From positions 558,001 to 622,000 of the forward strand of contig CAXXNI010000004.1 of assembly GCA_963663285.2 (NCBI GenBank): 64,000 nt of DNA. Reading direction: 5' to 3'. Position 1 is the first letter of the stretch. Each line of letters begins with the position of its first letter. This document shows positions 53,354 to 61,679 of the stretch, piece after piece. The notes under the pieces were generated by a model. The model had not been told where the DNA came from. It was given only the letters and a program-made list of their open reading frames with translations, and ran no database searches. Source of the DNA: CAXXOK01 sp963663285 (GTDB taxonomy: Bacteria; Bacillota; Clostridia; Christensenellales; Aristaeellaceae). Position numbers and translations under genes: made by a program.

Positions 53354-55369
53354 TCATGCATTCTTTACGAAATGGAAATCCGAGTGATTGGTCGTAAAAA
53401 CAGGGATTTGCGATAAGGGTGTTTTGCAAGTTACTGTAATACCGCCTTCATAGGTATCCCCTGAATGGACGTCCTTCCATGTTCTTCCGGCCGGCAAATA
53501 AACCTCTCTGCTTTGCATCCCTTCATACAATACAGGCGCCACCAGAATATCAGGTCCAAACATGAATTCATCACTGACATCCCAGCATGTTTTGTCCGCA
53601 GGGTTATCATAAAACAGCGGGCGAATTACAGGCGTACCCTTTTCATGGGCATTTTTCATCTGCTGAGTCACATAGGGACGCAGGAGCTCACGTGTGTCAA
53701 TCAGGTTCTTTAAAATCTGGTAGATATCTTCACCGTATGAATATATCTCATTGTCCGCGCCGGAACCAAACGGCTGATTAAATAGCTTGCTTGCATCCGA
53801 GATAGAGAAGTCCATCGGCTCCCTGAAACCATGTAAACGCATCACAGGGCTAAAGACACCGAATTGGAACCAGCGAACCAGCAATTCGTGGAATTTACTG
53901 TCTTGGATGTTCCCGCCCGTGAAACCGCCGATATCCGTGGTCCACCATGGGATACCCGATAGTCCGACATTTAAACCTGCCGCTATTTGATAACGCAGGA
54001 ATTCAAATGTTGAGTGCGTATCGCCAGACCACAACAGCGTGCCATAACGCTGGCTGCCCGCCCAAACGCAGCGAATCAGATTGAGAATGTCATTTTGCCC
54101 TTCGGCTTCCATGCCTTCATAGAATGCTTTGGCATATTCGACCGGATAGAAATTCGATACCTTTACCGCAGGACCTTTATAATAGCGGAAAGCATCATAG
54201 TCATAATGGAACATATAGTCCGGTTCCGCTTCATCCAGCCAAAAGATTCGAATACCGTATTGGTAGTAGTTCTGATTTGCTTTTTCCCAAACAAATTGGC
54301 GAGCTTCAGGGTTGAATGCGTCAAACATGTATTCATTACCCATGAATTGCATTTGTACCGCATTTGCACGTTCTGAGCGAATCAAGAGTCCGAGTTCCTT
54401 CATTTCCTCATAGTTTTCACTATTAACATCAACAGTCGGCCAAATGGAAACCATTAATTCAATGTCCATAGCTTTCAATTCATCAACCATTGCCTGCGGA
54501 TCCGGCCAGAATTTAGGATCGAATTTCCATTCACCTTGCCTGGTCCAATGAAAAAAGTCGCATACAATGACAGAAATCGGTATTCCGCGGCGCTTGTATT
54601 CGCGTGCAACGTTTAGCAGCTGCTCCTGATTGGTATAGCGCAATTTGCATTGCCAGAAACCCGTCGCATATTCGGGCATCATTGGCACTTTGCCCGTTGC
54701 GCCCGCGTAGGCTTCGACGATTTCGCTAGGCGTGTCACCGGCTGTGATCCACAAATCTATATGCTCCGAGCACTCCGCTACCCATTCCGTCAGATTTTTT
54801 GCAAAGGTCACACGGCCAATAGCAGGATTATTCCATAGAATTCCGTATCCCAGACTGGACAGTGCAAAGGGAATGCTGGATTGGGTGTTTCTTTGCGCAA
54901 GTTCCAGCGAGCAGCCTTTCATGTCCAGTTGCTTTTCCTGCCGTTGACCAAGACCGAATATTTTTTCTTCATCACGGCCTTCAAAGCGCAGTGTGATTTT
55001 ATAATCGCTTGAACCGATGATGGGTTTGTATTCACGGCCCATTATCGCAAGAGGGCTGGTTTTTTCACCGCCATCGTTCACACGCCAGCGTTCTTCCATC
55101 AACACCTGATTGTTTTGGTTATAATACGTCAGCCAGCCAAACTGATTGACTTTAACTGTGATTTTCCCGTTGTTCAGCTGCGCTTCCTTGCCCTGAATAT
55201 CAATCTTTGCTTGACAAGATTCGGGTGGGAGAAGCGCCCATGGTTCCTGGGATATTTGAGAAGTTTTTGTGCCTCTAACGCGAATGCTATTCGGGCCCCA
55301 CGCCTCGATTTGTAAAATTTCGCTGTCGTTTCTATAGATCAGGCAGTTATCTATAATTTGAAATGCCAT
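53354..55369 (-). CDS. GH31 glycoside hydrolase (alpha-xylosidase/alpha-glucosidase-like)
   Basis: 671 residues. The N-terminal beta-sandwich has FGLGQRQEKQLDMKG; the barrel has the nucleophile Asp379 in IFWLDEAEPDY and the acid/base Asp450 in LLWSGDTHST. PEYATGFWQCKLRY is the usual barrel entry of the family. The LDEAEP form of the nucleophile motif is common in the alpha-xylosidase-like branch. There is no signal peptide, so it is intracellular. It sits 276 bases after the transporter binding-protein gene, past a strong hairpin, and likely hydrolyses the imported alpha-glycoside. Confidence 0.93.
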   Translation of the reverse strand: MAFQIIDNCLIYRNDSEILQIEAWGPNSIRVRGTKTSQISQEPWALLPPESCQAKIDIQGKEAQLNNGKITVKVNQFGWLTYYNQNNQVLMEERWRVNDGGEKTSPLAIMGREYKPIIGSSDYKITLRFEGRDEEKIFGLGQRQEKQLDMKGCSLELAQRNTQSSIPFALSSLGYGILWNNPAIGRVTFAKNLTEWVAECSEHIDLWITAGDTPSEIVEAYAGATGKVPMMPEYATGFWQCKLRYTNQEQLLNVAREYKRRGIPISVIVCDFFHWTRQGEWKFDPKFWPDPQAMVDELKAMDIELMVSIWPTVDVNSENYEEMKELGLLIRSERANAVQMQFMGNEYMFDAFNPEARQFVWEKANQNYYQYGIRIFWLDEAEPDYMFHYDYDAFRYYKGPAVKVSNFYPVEYAKAFYEGMEAEGQNDILNLIRCVWAGSQRYGTLLWSGDTHSTFEFLRYQIAAGLNVGLSGIPWWTTDIGGFTGGNIQDSKFHELLVRWFQFGVFSPVMRLHGFREPMDFSISDASKLFNQPFGSGADNEIYSYGEDIYQILKNLIDTRELLRPYVTQQMKNAHEKGTPVIRPLFYDNPADKTCWDVSDEFMFGPDILVAPVLYEGMQSREVYLPAGRTWKDVHSGDTYEGGITVTCKTPLSQIPVFTTNHSDFHFVKNA

Positions 55370-55553
55370 AGTGTATTCCTCCTTTGCGTGAATCGACCTG
55401 GTGTTACAGTATGATTGTATTTATTCTATCAATACAACGTTGGATATGCCCGCAAGATAGAAGATTCGAGTACAGCGCAACCAATGGATGTTGTATTGTG
55501 ATCAAAGCCTCTGTTCTGCTTTCAAATGAGATATAGTTTCATTTTTAAAAATT

Positions 55554-55587
55554 CCTACCGATAAGAGAACGTTCTCTTATCGGTAGG
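55554..55587 (-). terminator. 34-bp perfect palindrome, terminator after the binding-protein gene
   Basis: CCTACCGATAAGAGAAC joins its exact complement without any loop. On the - strand it is followed by AATTTTTAAAA. It lies 58 bases after the binding-protein stop and upstream of GH31, so it should limit transcription into GH31. A palindrome this perfect could also be an operator. Confidence 0.7.
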
Positions 55588-55645
55588 CGTTTGTCAATCA
55601 GGCGTTCAATGTAAAAACGCAAATACTGAACGTAGCGTGAATTGT

Positions 55646-56671
55646 TTATTCGGCCTTTGAATAATACATATCCACATTGACAGAGGTAACAACTGCGCAG
55701 CCCGAATCGCACGTGATCGGCAGCGACGGGAATCCCTTGGCGTACCAGTCATCAGCCGAATTGATGCAATCCTGGTTGGCGAGCATGTAAAGATAGACCA
55801 TGCTCCAGAAACCTTCCGCATAAGGCGACTGAGAAAGTGTGGCTTCCACGGAACCCGCTTTAATGGAATCAAGCGTAGTGGTATCGGTATCAAAACCGAC
55901 GATTTTGATTTGACCCGTCAAGCCTGTTTCGGAAAGAGCGGTTTCCGTCCCCAACACTGCTTGCTGAAGGCCGCAGAAGATATAGTCAAGATCGCTGTCT
56001 TTCGCTAAAAGGCTTTCTAAATTGGCCGCTGCCTGGTTTTCGTCATTTCCGGCATCAACCACTTGTACCATTTCGATGTTCGGATAATCGGATTCAATCG
56101 TGTCCACAAAGCCTTGAATACGCGCGTTGATATTGGTCTGACCGGTACGAGTCAAGCATGCAACACGGCCAGTGCCGCCCAGTTGGCCAGCAACATACTT
56201 GGCCGCTTGTACACCGGCTGCATAGTTGGATGTTCCGATAAACGTTGTGCGATTGGAATCCGGTGAATCCGAGTCAAAGGTAACAATCGGAATGCCGGAA
56301 GCGACCGCGTTGTTGAGGGATGTGACATACGCACTTGCGTCCATACATGTAACAGCCATAGCCGTTGGCTGAAGAGCAATGATTTGATCAAGCGAGGTTA
56401 CCGCAGCATTTACATCATATTCGGTTGTGCCGCCATACTTCGCCGTGACGCCGAACAAAGATGCAGCATCCTGGAATCCTCTCCAGCATTCAGCCCAGAA
56501 GGAATACCCGGATAAAAAGGTAACCATGTAATAAACCTGATCGCTGTTTCCCTGTAAAAGGCTGGCTTCAGCCATGTCACCCGCTGCGTAACCCACACCC
56601 GCCATAGAGACACACATTGTGACTGTGATGAGAAGTGTCAGAATTTTTTTAACTAACTTGGACTGGAACAT
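55646..56671 (-). CDS. Sugar ABC transporter substrate-binding protein, RbsB type (SBP family 4)
   Basis: 341 residues from ATG 56671, preceded by AGAGGAGG on the - strand; the longer open frame would overlap the permease control region. The signal peptide ends VGYAAGD; its only cysteine (TVTMC) is not in a lipobox context. Family features: ALQPTAMAVTCMDASAY, PIVTFDSDSPDSNR, IKIVGFDTDTTTLDSI. It is followed by the 34-bp palindrome. Ligand probably a pentose or hexose matching the GH31 activity. Confidence 0.92.
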   Translation of the reverse strand: MFQSKLVKKILTLLITVTMCVSMAGVGYAAGDMAEASLLQGNSDQVYYMVTFLSGYSFWAECWRGFQDAASLFGVTAKYGGTTEYDVNAAVTSLDQIIALQPTAMAVTCMDASAYVTSLNNAVASGIPIVTFDSDSPDSNRTTFIGTSNYAAGVQAAKYVAGQLGGTGRVACLTRTGQTNINARIQGFVDTIESDYPNIEMVQVVDAGNDENQAAANLESLLAKDSDLDYIFCGLQQAVLGTETALSETGLTGQIKIVGFDTDTTTLDSIKAGSVEATLSQSPYAEGFWSMVYLYMLANQDCINSADDWYAKGFPSLPITCDSGCAVVTSVNVDMYYSKAE

Positions 56672-56753
56672 AAATTTCCTCCTCTTAAATTGTATGCCGA
56701 TGTGTTCTTTAGCAAACATCACAAACGGGGTGTGCACTCCCCCGATAATGTGT

Positions 56754-57740
56754 TCAGGGTTTCTTTCGGTTGGAAAGAACATCAAATACTACTGCAAGAA
56801 TAAGAATGACGCCTGTAATCAGGTTTTGCCAATGAACCGAAACACTGAGGATAACCAGTACGTTGCTGATGATACTCAGTAAAATAACGCCTAGCACAGC
56901 GCCAAGAACCGTTCCTTTACCGCCGGACAGACTGGCTCCGCCAATGACTGCCGCAGAAATTACCGTCATCTCTACACCAGAGCCGGTGCTGGCAGTTGCC
57001 GTACCAAACCTTGATGCCATCAGCACACCGGCAAGACCAGACAGCGTACCGGTCAAAGTATAAACTGCAAGCTTTACTATCCGCGAATCGATACCCGAAA
57101 GTATCGCAGCCTTTTCATTGCTGCCCACAAAGAATACATTCCGCGCTATGCTGGATTTTCGAACCATTAAATCACCGATGATAATCAATGCCAGACTGAT
57201 AATCACAATCATGGGGATATTGGCCAACGATCCGGAGCCAAGAAAGCGAAACGATGAAAGCTCGGGGGTGTTGGGCGAAAACCCCATCGATCCGCCTTTC
57301 GTGAGTACATATACGGCCCCCCTGGCTATCTGCTGCATTCCAAGCGTGGTAATAAACGCATTGAGCCGTAAAAAACCGATCAGCAGTCCGCTGATGCTAC
57401 CGCAAAGGAAGCCTACGCCTAAACCCAGCAACGATGCCAGCCATATGTTCATACCGCCATTTGTAAACATGACTACACACGCGGCGCTCAAGCCCAAAAC
57501 AGAGCCGACAGAAAGGTCAAATCCGCCGCTGATTAAAGCCAGTGTCATGGCAATGGCAATGATGCCATTTGCGGAAAACCCTATTGCTGTGGTACGTAGA
57601 TTTGTAACGCTGCGAAATGACGGCGCAATTGAGCTGGCAAAGATAATCAGCAACAATAAGATGATGGTAACGGAAAACTCCTTTACGGATCTGACTCGCT
57701 TCCAGACCGAAAGCTTGGGGTTTAACTCTACTGGCTTCAT
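56754..57740 (-). CDS. Sugar ABC transporter permease, RbsC type
   Basis: 328 residues from ATG 57740, with AAAAAAGGAG 7 bases upstream on the - strand. RbsC motifs: ALISGGFDLSVGSVLGL and SAAVIGGASLSGGKGTVLGA. About nine helices are predicted. It starts 2 bases after the ATPase stop, so the two are coupled. Only one permease gene is present here, unlike the operon at 36-41 kb, so the channel is a homodimer. Confidence 0.94.
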   Translation of the reverse strand: MKPVELNPKLSVWKRVRSVKEFSVTIILLLLIIFASSIAPSFRSVTNLRTTAIGFSANGIIAIAMTLALISGGFDLSVGSVLGLSAACVVMFTNGGMNIWLASLLGLGVGFLCGSISGLLIGFLRLNAFITTLGMQQIARGAVYVLTKGGSMGFSPNTPELSSFRFLGSGSLANIPMIVIISLALIIIGDLMVRKSSIARNVFFVGSNEKAAILSGIDSRIVKLAVYTLTGTLSGLAGVLMASRFGTATASTGSGVEMTVISAAVIGGASLSGGKGTVLGAVLGVILLSIISNVLVILSVSVHWQNLITGVILILAVVFDVLSNRKKP

Positions 57741-57742
57741 TT

Positions 57743-59272
57743 TCAAGCTCCTTTTTTGTTGATATCACTAAAATGTGATATAGCAGATACGATGTTTTTC
57801 TGTGTTAATTCATCCTTGTTTAATTCACACACTGCTTCCCCTAAATTGATAATCACAACGCGATCACAGATGCCAACGGTTTCCGGCATTTCCGAAGAAA
57901 TAACAATGACGTTGATTCCTTCGTTGCTAAGCGTGCGAAGCAATTGATGAATCTCCGATTTGGCGCCAACATCAATCCCGCGGGTGGGTTCATCCAAAAA
58001 TATAACTTTCGGTTTCATTGCCAGAATTTTAGCAATCATCAGCTTCTGTTGATTGCCGCCCGACAGACTTCCGATAACCTGATATGGAGAAACAAAGCGA
58101 ATATTGAGTTTTTCCTTATATTCATTGGTAACCTTCGCTGCTAATTTTTTGGAGACGATCCCGGCTGATGCAAAATTATCAATTTGCGGTGCAATGATGT
58201 TTTCGGTAAGCGGCATCTCGATAAAAAGCCCATCAAGCCTTCTGTTTTCAGACAAATAACATATTTTCTCACGTAACGCATCCCGGCAGCTATGGATATG
58301 GATATCTATACCTTCCAAATAAATTTTTCCCGATTGCACCTTGTCAATACCGCAAATCGCCCTTGCAATTTCCGTTCGTCCGGCTCCTACAAGGCCGCAA
58401 AGCCCCAAAATTTCGCCTTTGTATGTTGTAAAACTAATATTTTTAAAGTGAGGCATATTCGTCAAATTTTCCACTCGTAGCACTTCGTCTCCAACGCTTG
58501 GGCTTTTATCTGGATAAAGATGGCCCAAATCCATGCTGACCATTGTGGTGATGACATGTTCCGTAGTGGTTTCTTCAACCGATACGGTTTCAATGGTACA
58601 TCCGTCCCGCATGATTGTAATAGAATCGCATAGGTCGAATATCTCGGCCATTTTGTGGCTGATATATAAAATGCCAATTCCGTGTTCGGCCAATCGTCTG
58701 ATGACCTCGAACAACTTTTCCGCTTCGCTTTCGTTCAAACTGGAGGTCGGTTCATCAAAAATCAATACTTTACATTCCGAGGATAATGCCTTTGCAATTT
58801 CAACCATCTGCTGCTTTGCAACACTTAGATCGTTCACAATTTCCGCTGGATCGATCGCTTTCCCCGTATCGCCGAAATTGCTTAAAACTTCTCTTGTTCT
58901 TTCATACAGAACCCGATTGTCCAACATGCCAAATCGTTTTGGCAGGTGCCCTACATAAACATTATCGGCAACCGACAAATCCTGTGAAAGTGCCAATTCC
59001 TGATGAACAAATCCGATCCCTGCGACACGCGCATCATTGGGGTTTTTAAAGTGTACTTCTTGTCCATCAAGAAAAATTTGGCCAGAATCTGCTGGTAAAA
59101 CACCGGATATTATGTTCATTAGCGTCGATTTTCCCGCACCATTTTCTCCCACTATCGCATGTATTTCTCCTGCTTTTAATGTCAAATTTGCTTCTTTCAG
59201 TGCTTGTGTCCCATAAAAGTGTTTATCGATTTTTCTAGCGCTTAATATCTCCCGATCTTTTGGATAACTCAT
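57743..59272 (-). CDS. Sugar ABC transporter ATPase, RbsA type
   Basis: 509 residues from ATG 59272, preceded by a run of G residues on the - strand. Domain 1 is canonical: GENGAGKST, LSVAKQQMVEIAKAL, LIFDEPTSSL, ISHKMAE. Domain 2 has the family's altered Walker A (GLVGAGRTE) and an intact LSGGNQQK and LDEPTRGID. All residues missing from the protein at 34869 are present here, making it a useful reference. First gene of the - strand operon ATPase, permease, binding protein, GH31, AraC. Confidence 0.95.
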   Translation of the reverse strand: MSYPKDREILSARKIDKHFYGTQALKEANLTLKAGEIHAIVGENGAGKSTLMNIISGVLPADSGQIFLDGQEVHFKNPNDARVAGIGFVHQELALSQDLSVADNVYVGHLPKRFGMLDNRVLYERTREVLSNFGDTGKAIDPAEIVNDLSVAKQQMVEIAKALSSECKVLIFDEPTSSLNESEAEKLFEVIRRLAEHGIGILYISHKMAEIFDLCDSITIMRDGCTIETVSVEETTTEHVITTMVSMDLGHLYPDKSPSVGDEVLRVENLTNMPHFKNISFTTYKGEILGLCGLVGAGRTEIARAICGIDKVQSGKIYLEGIDIHIHSCRDALREKICYLSENRRLDGLFIEMPLTENIIAPQIDNFASAGIVSKKLAAKVTNEYKEKLNIRFVSPYQVIGSLSGGNQQKLMIAKILAMKPKVIFLDEPTRGIDVGAKSEIHQLLRTLSNEGINVIVISSEMPETVGICDRVVIINLGEAVCELNKDELTQKNIVSAISHFSDINKKGA

Positions 59273-59640
59273 ATTCAACCCCCCCTAATACTTAGATATT
59301 ATTTTAACTGCGAATACAAAATTTGGGGAATATACCAAATCGCTTGTTTTTCTGAAGTGTGCAGCTTCTATCAAACATGTAATACTCTTGCGATATTTTG
59401 CCATCTAATACATTGCTATTATAAACACAGCGCGCTTGATTTTTCAAAGATATTCTTGTGTTGAATAACCGAGATTGTTGCGTTATTAGCAATAATCTCG
59501 TATTTACTATTTTTAATAATTGAAATTTAGATTTATATTTATCCTTGTCTTGTAACATGCATTGCTGACTTTTTTACATTCAATCGGGCAGAAAAATATG
59601 GCTATAATAGAATGACAGGGAAAACAAGGGGGCAATATCA
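59273..59640. other. Control region upstream of the Rbs-type operon and left flank of the IS
   Basis: AT-rich, with no supported gene; an 84-codon frame at 59304-59558 on the - strand has no family motif. An inverted repeat ATTTGG...CCAAAT (about 59321-59341) lies 50-70 bases upstream of the ATPase start and could be an operator. I could not place the left end of the IS precisely. Confidence 0.5.
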
Positions 59641-60720
59641 TGAGCTGGATGAATTATATATGCATGGGAAAAATCGCGGCGAGATCATTAGGAAAACGAC
59701 CTGAAAGCATCGGCCTTGGATAAGTGGGCAAAGCGCATCGACGCAACTAACTCCAGCCACGATAAGGATAATCGGACACCTACAGAGCAGAAGTTGCTGA
59801 GTCTGCTGAAAGAAAACATGCAGTTGCGGATGGAAAATGATGCCCTAAAGTAAGCAGCGCTGATACTCGCACGAAAGTAATTGTGATCAAAGCCAATGCC
59901 CACAAGTACTCTATATCAGCGCTGTACCGGTGCCTTGGCAATACGCGCAGCACATACTATTACGAATGTACAAGTCGGTTTGATGATTATGACTTAGCAG
60001 AAGCGGTACAGCTTACGTATGGTGAAAACCACAGAGTGTATGGTCAGATGAAAATCAAGCGTGTCCTGCTGCACAAGGGTTTGATCGCATCCGGGCGAAA
60101 AATCGGCCGGATTATGAAGCGGCGAGAACTGGTATCTGCCTACACACATAATAAGTACCGCGTTCATGCAGTGAAGGTGAATGAAGCCCCGGTTGCGAAC
60201 CTCCTTGATCGGGATTTCAGCCACAGGATCCCGGGAGCCTGTGTGATCAGCGATCTGACATACGTACGAGTTGGAGGGCAATGGGTATATATCTGCATTC
60301 GGCTGGACCTGGGAGCTAGGGAGATCATCGGATACAGTGCAGGAGCTCACAAAACCGCTGAACTGGTTCATGATGCTTTCGCATCTGTGAAAGGGAATCT
60401 GTTCGAAATCCAGATTTTTCACACAGACCATGGCAGGGAGGTTGACCACATGCTAATGGATGAAATACTGGAATGCTTTCGGATCCAGCGCTCCCTAAGC
60501 ATGAAAGGGTGCCCCTATGATGACGCGGTTGCGGAATCGACGTTTAAAATGATCAAGGCGGAATTCGCTGCAGATAGGCGGTTTGAAACGCTTGAACAAC
60601 TGAAATTGGAGCTAGTGGATAACGTTTACTGGTTTAATCATACTCAGCTGCACAGTACTCGCGGTTACCGCTCTCCGGTCGAGTTCAGGAATACATACAC
60701 CTTATAATTTCTGTCCGACT
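59641..60720 (+). mobile_element. IS3-family insertion sequence, degenerate OrfA
   Basis: OrfA traces are broken across frames: ELYMHGKNRGEIIRK, then a shift to SALDKWAKRI, then LLKENMQLRMENDALK, a stop, and AALILARK. The first is the IS3-type HTH and the last the leucine-zipper end, which is usually ENE.LKKA. OrfB follows intact. With OrfA broken the copy is probably immobile. Terminal repeats were not located with certainty, so the ends are approximate. Confidence 0.75.
59883..60707 (+). CDS. IS3-family transposase OrfB (DDE integrase core)
   Basis: 274 residues from GTG 59883. The HTH_21 segment YGENHRVYGQMKIKRVL precedes the rve domain. The catalytic triad is visible: Asp in ISDLTYV, Asp in FHTDHGRE and Glu in DDAVAESTFKMIK, with the usual 35-residue spacing between the last two. 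In intact IS3 elements it is made as an OrfAB fusion by frameshifting. Here OrfA is damaged, so function is doubtful. Confidence 0.88.
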   Translation: MIKANAHKYSISALYRCLGNTRSTYYYECTSRFDDYDLAEAVQLTYGENHRVYGQMKIKRVLLHKGLIASGRKIGRIMKRRELVSAYTHNKYRVHAVKVNEAPVANLLDRDFSHRIPGACVISDLTYVRVGGQWVYICIRLDLGAREIIGYSAGAHKTAELVHDAFASVKGNLFEIQIFHTDHGREVDHMLMDEILECFRIQRSLSMKGCPYDDAVAESTFKMIKAEFAADRRFETLEQLKLELVDNVYWFNHTQLHSTRGYRSPVEFRNTYTL

Positions 60721-60760
60721 AACTGTTGACAATCTGGAATCGCTTCAATCACTCAACGGC

Positions 60761-61093
60761 TTGGCAGCATTACATTGTTTCTCGGAGACCAATGTTGCAA
60801 ACTTGATTGGACCTGTTGAAAGAGGCGATGGCGGATGGAATACGCCCGATATGGTCACGAAGCGATACGCGCATATTCTGGATGAGGATCGCAAGAACCT
60901 TGCCTCGGAAATGGAAGTGGGTTTCTATCGGGAGGGCGGCATGAACGCAAATCAGACGCCTGTCCGTAATCCCGCTCCTGCGCAAGTAGTACCGCCCATC
61001 GTTGATGTTGGCGCCCTGGCGGCACTTCTGGCTAAGGATACGTCTTTTTTCGCCAAAGTTCTCCAGTCCGTCCGGTTTGCTAATCATCCTTGA
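60761..61093 (+). pseudogene. Tyrosine recombinase (integrase), C-terminal stub
   Basis: About 110 residues. MVTKRYAHILDEDRKNLA and MEVGFY form the conserved C-terminal part of phage/ICE tyrosine recombinases, with the catalytic Tyr in KRYAHIL. The core-binding domain and the R...HxxR residues are absent. The IS3 copy ends just upstream and probably truncated the gene. It lies 250 bases from the tRNA-Arg fragment, the usual place for an integrase gene next to its attachment site. Confidence 0.72.
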
Positions 61094-61346
61094 GTTTATT
61101 AGCAAATTCAGAGCGGGAGAAAAACATCGAATTAGTAAATGTTCCCAAAACTTCTCTAATGCCCCGGAACCTGCACGGTTAATTAGCAGATTTTCTGCTA
61201 ATCAATAAAATACGAGAATGCTCACCTTTATGAACAAATTGCTGATACGCAAAAACGAGGCCATTTTATGAGCAGATTTGAAAAGAAGGCGAGAAAAACA
61301 AAACAACCGGAAACCATTTAATATCAACGGTTTTCGGCCTAGAAAG
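61094..61346. other. Non-coding stretch between integrase stub and tRNA fragment
   Basis: No gene. A 9-bp inverted repeat (CCGGAAACC at 61307-61315, GGTTTTCGG at 61329-61337) sits just before the tRNA fragment and could be a recombinase arm site or a terminator for the integrase. Confidence 0.45.
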
Positions 61347-61391
61347 TGGTGTTCTCGTCGGGATGCGAACCCGAGGCCTTTCGCTTAGGAG
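61347..61391 (-). other. 3' half of a tRNA-Arg(CCU) gene: attachment-site junction
   Basis: Read on the - strand this gives an anticodon loop CTCCTAA (anticodon CCT), anticodon-stem 3' arm GCGAA, variable loop AGGCC, T-stem TCGGG, loop TTCGCAT, stem CCCGA, acceptor 3' arm CGAGAAC, discriminator A and encoded CCA. The bases that should form the 5' arm of the anticodon stem (CTAAA) do not pair, so the tRNA is cut at the anticodon loop. Displaced tRNA 3' halves are typical junctions of integrative elements. Homology to the remnant at 20168 begins at the CTCCTAAGCG core (61382-61391). Confidence 0.85.
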
Positions 61392-61600
61392 TTTAGTCGT
61401 TTCATTTTCTTGTGTTGTTATGAAGTGTCATACAATGCATGGAAGTTCCATCACACAAGGAAAAGCGAACGAAACGAATTTCCTCAGAGAACCCCCTGTA
61501 CCCTCTCGTGCTATCGTAAAAACAATGCGCTATTAGCAAAAGTATTAGCACAAGAGGTCGGCGAACAACGTTAGTTCGCTTTTCAAGACTTGAACATTGT
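61392..61600. other. End region of the integrative element
   Basis: About 210 bases with no gene; the first 85 are shared with the remnant at 20178-20260. A 6-bp hairpin GCGAAC...GTTCGC (61561-61578) is followed by TTTTC. Such end regions usually hold recombinase arm sites. Confidence 0.5.
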
Positions 61601-61659
61601 ACACCAAACGAGCCATCTGCATTTCGTATGCGGGTGGCTCGTTTGGTGTTTTTTATTTT
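61601..61659 (+). terminator. Strong intrinsic terminator ahead of parA
   Basis: A perfect 15-bp stem (ACACCAAACGAGCCA and its complement, 61601-61615 and 61635-61649) with a 19-base loop, followed by TTTTTATTTT. It lies immediately upstream of the parA ribosome-binding site. It shields the partition genes from outside transcription or acts as an attenuator in their leader. Confidence 0.88.
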
Positions 61660-61679
61660 GTTTGGAGGCGAAAGATGAG

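Noticed and set aside
59304..59558. 84-codon - strand frame upstream of the Rbs-type operon
   Set aside because: AT-rich control region, no ribosome-binding site, no family resemblance.
43276..59590. ATTCAATCGGG(C)A appears at 43276, 50656 and 59578
   Set aside because: Exact 12-13-base repeats are expected by chance many times in 64 kb, and the flanks do not match, so it is not evidence of an IS end or operator.
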